From Saccharothrix carnea (GTDB lineage Bacteria > Actinomycetota > Actinomycetes > Mycobacteriales > Pseudonocardiaceae): 64,000 nt of DNA. Positions 24,475 to 33,075 of this stretch are shown piece after piece. Location of the stretch: assembly GCF_003014735.1 (NCBI RefSeq), contig NZ_PYAX01000002.1:310001-374000 (forward strand), given 5' to 3'. Numbering within the stretch: position 1 is the stretch's first letter; the number at the start of each line of letters is the position of its first letter. A program made the translations under genes and the position numbers. A model generated the notes under the pieces. The model saw nothing but the letters and a program-made list of their open reading frames with translations. It was not told where the DNA came from and did no database searches.

Positions 24475-25289
24475 GACGGCCCGCTGATCCACCGGTCGCG
24501 CAACGCGGCCAGCACGCCGACCGACACCAGCAGCAGCACCACGCTCAGCACGATCGCCGCGTCCGGATCGGTCTCCAGGGCCAGGTACACGGCCAGCGGC
24601 ATGGTCGTCGTCTCGCCGGGGAAGTTGCCCGCGAACGTGATGGTGGCCCCGAACTCGCCCAACGCCCGCGCCCAGCACAGCACCGTGCCCGCGACCACGC
24701 CCGGCAGGATCGACGGCAGCGTGACCCGGCGGAACGCCAGCCAGCGCGACGCGCCCAGCGTCGCCGCCGCCTCCTCGTACCGCGGGTCGGCCGCCCGCAA
24801 CGCGCCCTCCACCGAGATGACCAGGAACGGCATCGCCACGAACGCCTCCGCCAGCACCACCCCGGCGGTGGTGAACGGCAGCGAGACGCCGAACCACGCG
24901 TCCAGGTACTGCCCGACCAGCCCTCGCCTGCCGAGCACGAACAGCAACGCCACACCGCCCACCACCGGCGGCAGCACCAGCGGCACCGTCACCAACGCCC
25001 GCAGCACACCCCGGCCCGGCACGTCACCGCGCGCCAGCAGCCACGCCAACGGCACGCCGAGCACCAGGCACAGCACCGTCGCCAGGCTCGCGCACAGCAA
25101 CGACAACCGCAGCGCCTCGCCGACCGACGCGCTGAACAGCCGGGACGGCAGCGTGCCCCACGGCGCGCGGACCAGCAGGCCCACCAGCGGCACGAGCAGG
25201 AACGCCAGGCCCAGGACGGCGGGCAGCACCAGCACCACCGGCAGCCGACCCGTGGCGCGGCGGCGCTTGCGGTGGGCGATCGACGTCAC
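24471..25289 (-). CDS. modB: Molybdate ABC transporter permease
   Basis: The 272-residue permease has five to six membrane helices and the EAA loop (RYEEAAATLGASRWLAFRRV) that contacts ModC. GEFGATITFAGNFPGET is the ModB family signature near the C-terminus. GTG 25289 overlaps the modA stop (GTGA), and its own stop overlaps the modC start. Confidence 0.93.
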   Translation of the reverse strand: MTSIAHRKRRRATGRLPVVLVLPAVLGLAFLLVPLVGLLVRAPWGTLPSRLFSASVGEALRLSLLCASLATVLCLVLGVPLAWLLARGDVPGRGVLRALVTVPLVLPPVVGGVALLFVLGRRGLVGQYLDAWFGVSLPFTTAGVVLAEAFVAMPFLVISVEGALRAADPRYEEAAATLGASRWLAFRRVTLPSILPGVVAGTVLCWARALGEFGATITFAGNFPGETTTMPLAVYLALETDPDAAIVLSVVLLLVSVGVLAALRDRWISGPS

Positions 25290-26044
25290 GGCGCCTCGAA
25301 GCCGGCCTCGGCGAGCACGGCTTGGCCCCGGTCGGACCGGACGTACTCCACGAACGCCCGCGCACCGGCCGCGTTGCCCGCCTTGGCCAACGGCGCGATC
25401 GGGTAGTCGTTGACCGCCAGGTCGGCCTCCGGGAACCCGATGCCCTCGACCTCGCCGCCCGCGGACCGCACGTCCGTCCGGTACACCAGCGCCGCGTCCA
25501 CCTCGCCGAGCCGCACCTTGGTCAGCACGGCCTTCACGTCCTGCTCCAAGGTGTCCGGCCGGGGCGTCACCCCGGCGGCGTCGAACGCCCGCTTCGCCGC
25601 CGCGCCGCACGGCACCTGCCCGGCGCACAGCGCGATCTTCGCGTCGGCGTCGGCGAAGTCGGCCAGCCCGGTGATCCCCGCCGGGTTGCCCGCCGGCACC
25701 GCGATCTCCAGCCGGTTGCGCGCGAACGCGACCGGCTCGGCCGCCGTGCCGCCCGCGTCGACCACCTGCGCCATGGTGGCGGGCGAGGCGGAGGCGAACA
25801 CGTCCGCCGGCGCGCCCTGCCCGATCTGCTGCGCCAACGCCGAGCTGCCGCCGAAGTTGAACACGACCTCCACCCCGGGGTGGGCGGCCTCGAAGTCCTC
25901 GCCGAGCCGGGTGAACACCTCGGTCAACGACGCCGCCGCGAACACCGTGACCCGGCCGTCCCCGGTGGTGTCCGCCGCGCCGCCCGATTCCGCCGCGCCG
26001 CACCCGGCCACCACCAGCAACGCCGCCAACGCCCACGCCCGCAT
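25286..26044 (-). CDS. modA: Molybdate-binding lipoprotein
   Basis: The 252-residue lipoprotein has the lipobox LVVAGC with Cys15. The mature part begins VTVFAAASLTEVF, the Ser-containing oxyanion site of ModA, and continues with FNFGGSSALAQQI and GAPADVFASASP. It captures molybdate or tungstate for ModBC. ATG 26044 overlaps the regulator stop (TGATG); GTG 26047 is an alternative. Confidence 0.93.
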   Translation of the reverse strand: MRAWALAALLVVAGCGAAESGGAADTTGDGRVTVFAAASLTEVFTRLGEDFEAAHPGVEVVFNFGGSSALAQQIGQGAPADVFASASPATMAQVVDAGGTAAEPVAFARNRLEIAVPAGNPAGITGLADFADADAKIALCAGQVPCGAAAKRAFDAAGVTPRPDTLEQDVKAVLTKVRLGEVDAALVYRTDVRSAGGEVEGIGFPEADLAVNDYPIAPLAKAGNAAGARAFVEYVRSDRGQAVLAEAGFEAP

Positions 26045-26442
26045 CACGCCTCCGGGATCTCGACCACGACGTGCGTGGACTTGATCGAGGCCACCGCCAC
26101 ACCGCCCACCTCCAGGCCCAGCTCGTCGGCCGAGTCGCGGCTCATGAGCGACACCACCCGGAACGGGCCGGCCTGCAGTTCCACCTGCGCCATGACCCCG
26201 TCCTTGACCACGCGGGTGACGATCCCGCGCATCCGGTTGCGCGCCGACGCGGCCACCGTCACCCCCGGTTCGGGCGCCTCGGCCAGGCGTTGCGCGAACT
26301 CGGCCAGCTCACGGCCGTCGACGCCCATGCGCCCGCTGTCCAGCCGCACCTCGGCCAAGCGGCCCTGCTCGACCCACCGGCGCACGGTGTCGTCGCTCAC
26401 CCCGAGCAGGGCGGCGGCCTCACTGATCCGCAGATTCGGCAT
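26044..26442 (-). CDS. HTH-TOBE molybdate-responsive regulator
   Basis: The 132-residue protein combines a MerR/excisionase-type helix-turn-helix (ISEAAALLGVSDDTVRRWVE, residues 6-25) with a C-terminal molybdopterin-binding TOBE domain (about residues 68-130, SARNRMRGIVTRV to KSTHVVVEIPEA). Such proteins sense molybdate and control the adjacent transporter; the TOBE domain would bind the oxyanion. It is the first gene of the operon with modABC. ATG 26442 has no Shine-Dalgarno and lies eight bases after a -10 box, so the message is probably leaderless. Confidence 0.85.
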   Translation of the reverse strand: MPNLRISEAAALLGVSDDTVRRWVEQGRLAEVRLDSGRMGVDGRELAEFAQRLAEAPEPGVTVAASARNRMRGIVTRVVKDGVMAQVELQAGPFRVVSLMSRDSADELGLEVGGVAVASIKSTHVVVEIPEA

Positions 26443-26449
26443 GGCAGGC

Positions 26450-26470
26450 AGTATAACGCCGCACCTGCGG
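26450..26470 (-). promoter_or_regulatory. Leaderless promoter and palindrome of the mod operon
   Basis: On the reverse strand TATACT (26455-26450) lies eight bases before the regulator ATG, which places the transcription start at or next to the ATG. CCGCA/TGCGG arms (26459-26470) form a 12-bp dyad in the spacer region where a repressor would exclude RNA polymerase. No good -35 box is visible. Confidence 0.55.
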
Positions 26471-26516
26471 ATAATCGTGATCTTGGTTCGCGCCACCCGG
26501 TGATCGGAGGAGCGCC

Positions 26517-26656
26517 ATGAACTTCGCGCCGTTCGACCTGCGGACAACCTGCCGCACCTCGGGCTCGGAGCCGGCATGATCATCTCGGCCGTGCTCGCCA
26601 CGGTCCTCGAACGCGCCCGAGGCCGGTACCCCGGCCGCGAACAGCGCGGTGCGTGA
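26517..26656 (+). pseudogene. Small membrane protein gene with a one-base frameshift
   Basis: GGAGGAG precedes ATG 26517, which reads MNFAPFDLR and then runs off frame to a stop after 20 codons. Restoring one G near 26543 would give D-N-L-P-H-L followed by GLGAGMIISAVLATVLERARG to TGA 26654-26656, a 46-residue protein with one hydrophobic helix. Both halves have high third-position GC, so a single real gene broken by one base (or a sequencing error) is likely. The second half could still be translated from ATG 26575. Confidence 0.4.
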
Positions 26657-26729
26657 CCGCCCGGCTGACCGCCGCACGGACCGCGTCGCGTAAGTTCACC
26701 CGGGGAGGCGCTTGACTGGGAGGGCGTAG

Positions 26730-26978
26730 ATGGCGAGTTCCGGAGGACGGCGGCATTTCGGGCGGGTGGACCCGTTTTGCCTGTTCATGGTCCTGCCGCT
26801 GGTGGTGATCGCGGGCATCCTCATCTGGGGTGGGCTGGCCTGGGTCGGCATCGTCGTCATCGTCTGCGCCGCGATCGTGGTCGTCGTCGACTCGTGGACC
26901 AACCGGCCCCTGCCGTTCGAGGTGCCCGAGGACGACGACTACGACTACGACCCACCCCGGACGGGGCGTCGGGCGTAA
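26730..26978 (+). CDS. Small two-helix membrane protein
   Basis: The 82-residue protein has two adjacent membrane segments (about residues 17-35 and 38-54: LPLVVIAGILIWGGLAWVG and IVVIVCAAIVVVV) and an acidic tail (PEDDDYDYDPP). GGGAGGG lies just upstream of ATG 26730. It is not part of a recognised family and has no functional neighbour; it runs tail to tail with the tyrosinase gene. Confidence 0.65.
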   Translation: MASSGGRRHFGRVDPFCLFMVLPLVVIAGILIWGGLAWVGIVVIVCAAIVVVVDSWTNRPLPFEVPEDDDYDYDPPRTGRRA

Positions 26979-26991
26979 TGGCGGCCTCCGG

Positions 26992-27813
26992 TCAGGCGTA
27001 CGTGTAGAGGCCGCGGTGGTCCAGCGTGGAGGCCACCGTGACGCCGAAGGGCACGAGCGTCTCGTTCACGTCCACGACGTTGGCGACACCGCCGCCGGGC
27101 AGGTAGCGGTCGGCGCCGAAGCCCCACCTCGTCTGCCAGAGGTGGTAGAGCCGGTCGACGTTGCAGTGGTGCAGGAAGAACACCGGGTCGTTCGGCGAGT
27201 CGATCTGGGCCATGTGCCCGCCGACCCACACGTGGATCCGGTTGTGCAGGTTCGGCGCCAGGCCGCCCTCCACGCGGTTGCGCATGCCGCTGCTCGACGA
27301 GGAGCCCCACGGCGACGCGTCGTAGGTCGACACGCCCATGACGGAGTCGGCGTCGGAGGTCGTGGGCAGCGAGCCGCGCAGCGCCATCGCCCGGCGCAGC
27401 GACGTCGAGGAGGTGGCGCTGACGTTGATCCGCCACCTCGTGGAGCCGGCGAACGGGCCGGTGGTGACGGGACCGTTGCCGCCGGAGCCGTTGCCGCCCA
27501 TGAAGTCGGAGGTGAAGGGCGGGCCCGTGGTGGAGCGGTTGGCCGTCCAGTTCCAGTAGGGCAGGTCGACCGCGGAGTTGTGCGCCTTGAGGGCGTTCTC
27601 CAGCTCCAACAGGTACTGCCGGTGCCACGGCAGGAACGACGACGACATGTGCGCGTAGTTGTGGCCGTTGACGTTGTTGAAGTAGTCCATGTGGGTGCGC
27701 ACGAACCAGTCGTAGTTGCGACCGCTGGTCTGCGCCTTCAGCGCCTTCAGCGCGGCGACGAAGTTGGCCTTCTCGGTGGCCGTCAACGCGGCCACGCTCT
27801 TGCGGGTGCCCAT
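26992..27813 (-). CDS. melC2: Tyrosinase
   Basis: The 273-residue type-3 copper enzyme oxidises phenols to o-quinones, the first step of melanin synthesis. CuA ligands are His41 (RTHMDYF), His55 (HNYAHMS) and His64 (FLPWHRQYLLELE). CuB ligands lie in NLHNRIHVWVGGHM and NDPVFFLHHCNVDRLYHLW. It has no signal peptide, as usual, because it is exported by piggy-back on its caddie protein, encoded just upstream. It is the second gene of the melC operon. Confidence 0.95.
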   Translation of the reverse strand: MGTRKSVAALTATEKANFVAALKALKAQTSGRNYDWFVRTHMDYFNNVNGHNYAHMSSSFLPWHRQYLLELENALKAHNSAVDLPYWNWTANRSTTGPPFTSDFMGGNGSGGNGPVTTGPFAGSTRWRINVSATSSTSLRRAMALRGSLPTTSDADSVMGVSTYDASPWGSSSSSGMRNRVEGGLAPNLHNRIHVWVGGHMAQIDSPNDPVFFLHHCNVDRLYHLWQTRWGFGADRYLPGGGVANVVDVNETLVPFGVTVASTLDHRGLYTYA

Positions 27814-27846
27814 GGCTCGTGTCCTCTCGGGGCGGTCGGGCGGCGG

Positions 27847-28284
27847 TCACCGGTGGGAGTGGTCGGCGTGGTGGGTGAGCTCCTGCTCCCCGAGCTGGTC
27901 CACGGCGAGCTTGGCCAGCTTCTTGAGGCCGTCCCGGTTGTTGCCCTCGTCGAGCGGGATGGGGTCGAAGTGGCTGAGCGTGCTGATCACGGCGGTGTAG
28001 GTAGCGGTGGAGTCGGGCGCCACGGGCAGCTCGACCTGCACGACGCCGAGCTTCTTGCCGTTGATGTGGACCTTGTGCTTGCCGTTGGCCTTGTCGTGCT
28101 CGCCCTTGATCTTCTTGCCCTTGTAGGTCTCTTCGAAGTCACGGGGATCGGCGAGGGTGGCGACCCGGTCCGGGCCGGCCGCCGCGCCGGACGAGGCGAG
28201 GCCCGCGATGCCGGTCGCGGTGACGGCGAGGAGCGCGGCTGTCGCGCCGTGGCGGAACACGTCGCGACGGGAGATGTCGTTCAT
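27847..28284 (-). CDS. melC1: Tyrosinase cofactor (caddie) protein
   Basis: The 145-residue protein has a twin-arginine signal (ISRRDVFRHGATAALLAV). The mature part contains the MelC1 core (DPRDFEETYKGKKIKGE, VHINGKKLGVVQVELP) and a His-rich end (LTHHADHSHR) able to deliver copper. MelC1 loads copper into tyrosinase and carries it through the Tat pathway. ATG 28284 begins the Tat signal. It precedes melC2 by 33 bases. Confidence 0.93.
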   Translation of the reverse strand: MNDISRRDVFRHGATAALLAVTATGIAGLASSGAAAGPDRVATLADPRDFEETYKGKKIKGEHDKANGKHKVHINGKKLGVVQVELPVAPDSTATYTAVISTLSHFDPIPLDEGNNRDGLKKLAKLAVDQLGEQELTHHADHSHR

Positions 28285-28398
28285 GGGAATCCTTCGGCGG
28301 CGGCGGGATCTTCGAGGTCCCCCAACGGCTGCCGTGACCGTGATCACGTCGGTCGTCCCTCTCACCCGAGCCTGCGACCGCGCGGTGCCGCCGACAAC

Positions 28399-28424
28399 AG
28401 CGCTCACCCATTCGTGTGAGCGCT
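28399..28424. promoter_or_regulatory. Inverted repeat upstream of melC1
   Basis: AGCGCTCAC (28399-28407) and GTGAGCGCT (28416-28424) are perfect 9-bp arms with an 8-bp spacer, 115-140 bp before melC1 and in the only non-coding gap that could drive the tyrosinase operon. The binding protein is unknown. Confidence 0.55.
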
Positions 28425-28485
28425 ACGCCCATGTAGGTAGGGCCGAAGTACCCACCGTGTCGGTTCTGCGTCTACCGGCCGTAGG

Positions 28486-29661
28486 TCAGGTCGCACGCAG
28501 CGTGAGAAGGGAGATCTCGCTCGGCGCGAAGACGCGCAGCGGCGGGCCCCAGAACCCGGCACCCCGGCTCGTGTAGAGCCGCGTGCGCTCGCCGTGCCGG
28601 CTCAACCCGGCCAGCACCGGCTGCTGCAGCCGCACCAGCAGGTGGAACGGCCAGATCTGGCCGCCGTGGGTGTGCCCGGACAGCTGGAGGTCGACGCCCG
28701 CGGCGACCGCCTTGCCGATCTCGCTCGGCTGGTGGGCCAGCAGCACCACCGGGTCGTCGGCGCGGGTGCCCGCCAGCGCCGCGTCGAGGTCCGCGCCGTG
28801 GCCGTCCTCGCCGGAGTGCGCGCCGGTGACGTCGTCCACGCCCGCGAACACCAACCGCGCGTCACCGCGTTCCAGCACCCGGTGCTGGTTGTGCAGGCTC
28901 GTCCAGCCCAGCTCGGTCAGGTGGTCCAGCCAGGCCTGGGCGTTGGAGATGTACTCGTGGTTGCCCGACACGTAGAACCGGTGGCGGGCTCGGACGTCGC
29001 CCAGGGCGGCGGCCTGGCCGCGGCGCTGCGCCACCGTGCCGTCCGCGATGTCGCCGACGTGCACGACGACGTCCGGTCCCAGCGCGTTCACCGCCGCCAC
29101 CGTGCCCACGGACCACTTCGTGCGGTCGATCGCGCCGTAGTGGGTGTCGGCGAGCACCGCGATGGTCAGGCCGTCGAACGCCCCGTCCAGGCGGGGGAGC
29201 GCGACGTCGGTCCGTTTCACCCGCGGCACCCGGCGTGCCTCGCGGATGCCGTACCCGACCAGCGCGAGCCCGAGGACGAGCAGCGTGATCGCGACGAACC
29301 GCGCCCGGAACGGGTTCTCGACCCCCGCGACCGCCAGCACGAGCCGCAGCACGTGCGTGATCAGCGTCCACGTGAAGAACACCCAGGCGACGCCCAGCAT
29401 CAGGTGCGCGATCCGGGAGGCCCGGTCGGAGTGCCGGCGACCGTGCGCGCGGACCAGCAGCAGCGGGAACGCCACCGATGTGACGACGAAGAACGCCGTG
29501 CCGACGACCTGCACCGGCCACGGCCACCGCGCCCCCGGTGCGAGCAAGCCCGTCCACGGCACCCAGAACAGCAGTGCGGTGACCGTCACGAGCACCGCCG
29601 CGAAGGTGACGCGTCGCCGCGCGGACGGGCGGGGTGGCGCGGTCGTCGTCGTGCTCGACAT
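28486..29661 (-). CDS. Membrane-anchored metallophosphoesterase
   Basis: The 391-residue protein has four N-terminal membrane helices (residues about 18-135) followed by a calcineurin-like phosphoesterase domain: ADTHYGAIDR, HVGDIADG, SGNHEY, LAHQPSE and LSGHTHGGQIWP give the full set of Asp/His/Asn metal ligands. The YkuE/YaeI-like arrangement suggests a role at the inner membrane face on lipid or nucleotide phosphates. The substrate is not known. It reads towards the melC promoter region. Confidence 0.88.
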   Translation of the reverse strand: MSSTTTTAPPRPSARRRVTFAAVLVTVTALLFWVPWTGLLAPGARWPWPVQVVGTAFFVVTSVAFPLLLVRAHGRRHSDRASRIAHLMLGVAWVFFTWTLITHVLRLVLAVAGVENPFRARFVAITLLVLGLALVGYGIREARRVPRVKRTDVALPRLDGAFDGLTIAVLADTHYGAIDRTKWSVGTVAAVNALGPDVVVHVGDIADGTVAQRRGQAAALGDVRARHRFYVSGNHEYISNAQAWLDHLTELGWTSLHNQHRVLERGDARLVFAGVDDVTGAHSGEDGHGADLDAALAGTRADDPVVLLAHQPSEIGKAVAAGVDLQLSGHTHGGQIWPFHLLVRLQQPVLAGLSRHGERTRLYTSRGAGFWGPPLRVFAPSEISLLTLRAT

Positions 29662-29776
29662 CGGTTCTCCTCGGCGGCGTCACGACCCTTACGGACCGGC
29701 GGGCTCTTATCGACGGTAGCCCGCCGTGCGGCCGGTGTCCAAGTTTGCCGCCGTGGTGCGCGGAAACCCCGGTCAC

Positions 29777-29971
29777 ATGGCTGACGAGGACGAGCGCGAG
29801 ATCAACCCGACGGAGGAGTTCCGGGTCGAGACGCCGGAGGAGGACGAGCGGCTGGCCGAGTCGCAGCGCAAGATCGACGAGGCCAAGGTCGTCGCCGCCG
29901 ACCTCGCCAAGGCCACCCCGGACCCGCTGCCCGACAGCGACCCGCCGGAAGGCTCGACGCCCGGGTCGTGA
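29777..29971 (+). CDS. Small acidic hypothetical protein
   Basis: The 64-residue product is strongly charged and acidic, with one predicted helix (ERLAESQRKIDEAKVVAADL) and a Pro/Asp/Ser tail. It has no membrane segment, and no family is recognised. ATG 29777 is preferred because the region before it is not codon-like. The next 169 bases up to the GGDEF/EAL gene hold no evident gene. Confidence 0.5.
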   Translation: MADEDEREINPTEEFRVETPEEDERLAESQRKIDEAKVVAADLAKATPDPLPDSDPPEGSTPGS

Positions 29972-30140
29972 CCGGGCGGCCGGTGCACCTGCTACCCGTC
30001 GTCGCCCGCCGCGATCGGCCGGGTCCGGACCACAGTGGACTCACCCGAATGGCGGTTGAGAACGAGAACACCGATATGGATAGTTCGATCTTCCGCGAGG
30101 GTGTTCAGCCGACCGCCGCTTGACTTGGGGGTAACCGGGC

Positions 30141-32285
30141 GTGGCACGTCCAACCCGCACCGTGGTGGACGACCCGCTCTCGTCGCCCGGTCGTTCCGGG
30201 CTGCACTGGATCAGGTTGCTCACCGAGGCGTACTCCTGGATCAGCTCGGTCGCGTTCCTCGTCCAGCTGCTCCTGATCGGCATCGGGCCGGGCCGCCTGG
30301 TGCTCGCCGCGCTGGTGTCGTCCGTGCTGGTGTCCTGGGTGCTGTGGCCCAAGCGGGACACGTGGTTGGTGGCGCTGGTCGAGTGCGCGGTCGTGCACGG
30401 CGCGGTGTTCGTGCTGCCCACCCCGCAACCGGCCCTCGGCTTCGTGTTCGCGGTCACGGTGCGGCGTGCGCTGCGCGGCGGGCGGCACGAGCGGTTCCCG
30501 CTGCGCGCCCTGCCCGCGCTGCTCGGTTTCCTGACCGGGTTCACGGCGTGGGTCTCGGTCGGCTCGGCCGCGGTGACGGGCCCGGTGGTCGCCTCCGTGG
30601 CCATGCCGCTGGTGGGTTTGGGTGTCGTGGCGATGGCGCTGCACGAAGCGGTGCGCTCGGCGACCCTGGTCCAGGACGCGCACCGCACCGTAGAGGCGGT
30701 GGTGCGGGCCAGCCCGGTCGGGCACGTGCTGCTCGACGCCGAAGGCGCGCCCCGCCTGCACAACGACCGGGCACGAGAGCTGTTGGCGTGGCCCGCGCGG
30801 GAGCCGGGACGGGTGCCGTGCCCGCACGGTCCGGACATCACCGCCTGCACGCGCGGCTGCCGTTCGGCGGACGACGCGGTGGAGGTCCGCGTCACCCGCG
30901 CGGACGGCTCTACCGGCGTGCTGGCGGTGCACGCGGTGCCGGTGCAGGACGTCTCCGAGCAGCACACCCTGGTCACCGCGCTGGACGTGAGCAAGCGCCG
31001 TGAGCTGGAGGACGCGTTGCGCGCCCGGGCCGAGCGGGACGAGCTGACCGGGCTCGCCGGGCGAACGCACTTCCTGCACCAGGTGGACGGGGCGCTGCTG
31101 GCCGGTGAGGCGGTGGGCCTGCTGGTGATCGACCTCGACGGGTTCAAGGAGGTCAACGACGCCGAGGGGCACGAGGCGGGCGACTGGTACCTGGTGTCGG
31201 CGGCCGAGCGGATCGGCCGGGCCGTGGGACCGGTGGCCACGGCGGCGCGGCTCGGTGGCGACGAGTTCGCGGTGCTCGCGCCCGGTCACGACGTGCGCGA
31301 GTCGGCGCGGCTGGCCACCCGGATCCTGTCCGAGCTGGCGCGACCGCTGACCGGGCTGGGGCACGAGACGGTGATCCGGGCCAGCGTCGGCATCGCGGTG
31401 TCGTCGGCGGGGGTCGGGACGGCGGACCTGCTGCGTGACGCGGACACCGCGATGTACGTGGCCAAGCGCGAGGGCGGCGGGCGGATCCGGCTGTTCCGGC
31501 CCGAGATGGGGGAGCGGGTGCTGGCCCGGCAGCGCGACAAGGCCGACCTGCGCACGGCCGTGTCCGATGGGCAGTTGGTGCTGCACTACCAGCCGATCGT
31601 GGACCTGGCGACGTCGGCGGCGGCGGGTGCGGAGGCGTTGGTGCGGTGGCAGCGGCCGGGGCACGGGCTGCTCGGGCCGGGTGAGTTCATCGGGCTGGCG
31701 GAGGAGACGGGGCTGATCGTGCCGCTGGGCAACAAGGTGCTGGCCGGTGCGTGCGAGCAGGCGATGCGGTGGCGTGAGCAGGGGCGTGAGCTCGGGGTGA
31801 CGGTGAACGTGTCCACCCGGCAGCTGTCCGCGGCCGCGTTCCTGCCGTCGTTGGACCGGGTGCTGAAGACCACCGGGCTGCCGCCGGAGCGGCTGACGAT
31901 CGAGGTGACCGAGTCGGTGTGGGCGGACGGCGCCGCGATGCGCGGGCTGATGGAGGTGCGGGAGACCGGGGTGCGGGTGGCGTTGGACGACTTCGGCACC
32001 GGTTACTCGTCGTTGAGCTACTTGCAGCGCTACCCGTTCGACGTGGTGAAGATCGACCGTTCGTTCACCGGCGCCCTGTCCGAGACCAGCCGCACCGCGG
32101 GCGTCGTGCGGTGCATCATCGACCTGGCGGAGGTGCTGGGCGCCCACACCGTCGCCGAGGGCATCGAGACCCAGGCCCAGGCCGACTGGCTCCGCAACGC
32201 CGGCTGCGCCTACGCCCAGGGCTACCTCTTCGGCCGCCCCGACCTGGCCGAGAACTGGACCGCCCAACCCTCCGTCCCCCACTGA
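30141..32285 (+). CDS. GGDEF-EAL c-di-GMP enzyme with membrane and PAS-like sensor
   Basis: The 714-residue protein has six or so N-terminal membrane helices (to about residue 175), a PAS-like domain (about 185-290, with Cys-containing PCPHGPDITACTRGC), a GGDEF domain (LGGDEF near residue 373) and an EAL domain. The EAL part is intact: EALVRW, NVSTRQL, IEVTES, LDDFGTGYSSL, VVKIDRSF and AEGIET are all present, so phosphodiesterase activity is likely. The GGDEF active site is also intact, but the RxxD inhibitory site is absent. GTG 30141 is the start. It lies near a second c-di-GMP protein gene at 33268. Confidence 0.9.
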   Translation: MARPTRTVVDDPLSSPGRSGLHWIRLLTEAYSWISSVAFLVQLLLIGIGPGRLVLAALVSSVLVSWVLWPKRDTWLVALVECAVVHGAVFVLPTPQPALGFVFAVTVRRALRGGRHERFPLRALPALLGFLTGFTAWVSVGSAAVTGPVVASVAMPLVGLGVVAMALHEAVRSATLVQDAHRTVEAVVRASPVGHVLLDAEGAPRLHNDRARELLAWPAREPGRVPCPHGPDITACTRGCRSADDAVEVRVTRADGSTGVLAVHAVPVQDVSEQHTLVTALDVSKRRELEDALRARAERDELTGLAGRTHFLHQVDGALLAGEAVGLLVIDLDGFKEVNDAEGHEAGDWYLVSAAERIGRAVGPVATAARLGGDEFAVLAPGHDVRESARLATRILSELARPLTGLGHETVIRASVGIAVSSAGVGTADLLRDADTAMYVAKREGGGRIRLFRPEMGERVLARQRDKADLRTAVSDGQLVLHYQPIVDLATSAAAGAEALVRWQRPGHGLLGPGEFIGLAEETGLIVPLGNKVLAGACEQAMRWREQGRELGVTVNVSTRQLSAAAFLPSLDRVLKTTGLPPERLTIEVTESVWADGAAMRGLMEVRETGVRVALDDFGTGYSSLSYLQRYPFDVVKIDRSFTGALSETSRTAGVVRCIIDLAEVLGAHTVAEGIETQAQADWLRNAGCAYAQGYLFGRPDLAENWTAQPSVPH

Positions 32286-32416
32286 CCCGCGTGTCGAACG
32301 CCCAGGACCCCCGAGTTCAACCCTCAGGAGCCCGCGGTGAACCGTCCGAGGTACCTGAACGTAGAACTCAGTGGGCCGGAAGGTTCGACACGCGGGACCT
32401 GAGCGTTCGACACGCG
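32286..32416. repeat. Short inverted and direct repeats between convergent genes
   Basis: CCCGCGTGTCGAAC (32286-32299) is repeated in inverse as GTTCGACACGCGGG (32383-32396) and again, shortened, at 32405-32416. Between them lie partial copies of a related unit (CGAGTTCAACCCTCAG; ACCTGAACGT; ACCTGAGCGTTCG). The layout suggests a small tandem or foldback intergenic repeat, which may double as a terminator for the GGDEF-EAL gene and the convergent TenA-like gene. Confidence 0.6.
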
Positions 32417-32421
32417 CGGAG

Positions 32422-33075
32422 TCAGAGGTCGGCGAGGGTGTTCCAGAACATCAGTTCGTAGGAGTGGAGGAGGCGGGCGGCGGGCATGGCGCCGGTGGGG
32501 GTCCAGCCGGTGGCGAGGACGTCGGTCAGGGCGCGCAGGCTCAGGGCGTCCAGGTCGGGCGCGGGTTCGGCGAAGAAGTCGAAGAAGGCGCAGCCGGCGT
32601 CGTCGAAACCGTAGTGCTCGCGCAGTGCGGCGGCGATCGTCGCGCAATAGCCGCCCCATTCCGCGAAGTTCGCCAGAATCGCGAGGAGAGCGTCCTGCGG
32701 ATTGCCGTCCAACGCCAGCCTGGCCACGTACGACGGATATGCCTGGCACCCCGGCAACGGCCGGTACGCGGCCACGTCCTCCGGGGTCAGGCCGCACGCG
32801 GTCGCGAAATCGGCCAGTTTGGCCAACGCCAACCCCTCACCGCTCGCGACGGTCGCGAAGAACTCCCGCTGCGCGGGCAACGGCGACTGCGCGGCCAAAG
32901 TGAGGAACGCTCGCCAATCGCTCTGCACGATGCGGTGCTCTTCGGCCGCCAGCGCCTTCAACGCCTCCAGGGACGCCTCACCGGACGCGATCAGCGGCAC
33001 CAACCGGTTCGACCCGCCGTCGCTCTTCAGCTCCTCGCGCACCCGCTCCAACAGGTCTTTCGCGTCCTTCGCCAT
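32422..33075 (-). CDS. TenA/PqqC-like heme-oxygenase-fold protein
   Basis: The 217-residue all-helical protein resembles the TenA/thiaminase II superfamily: EEHRIVQSDWRAFL, an aromatic AYPSYVARLAL segment, ILANFAEWGGYCATIAAALREHYGFD, and a final helix with HSYELMFWNTLADL. TenA enzymes hydrolyse aminopyrimidines for thiamine salvage, but no thiamine genes are nearby and the catalytic Cys cannot be placed with confidence. ATG 33075 follows GAGGGGGAA. Confidence 0.65.
   Translation of the reverse strand: MAKDAKDLLERVREELKSDGGSNRLVPLIASGEASLEALKALAAEEHRIVQSDWRAFLTLAAQSPLPAQREFFATVASGEGLALAKLADFATACGLTPEDVAAYRPLPGCQAYPSYVARLALDGNPQDALLAILANFAEWGGYCATIAAALREHYGFDDAGCAFFDFFAEPAPDLDALSLRALTDVLATGWTPTGAMPAARLLHSYELMFWNTLADL

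Noticed and set aside
29726-29776. Earlier start for the small acidic protein
   Set aside because: The extra residues are not conserved-looking, and codon bias begins only at ATG 29777.
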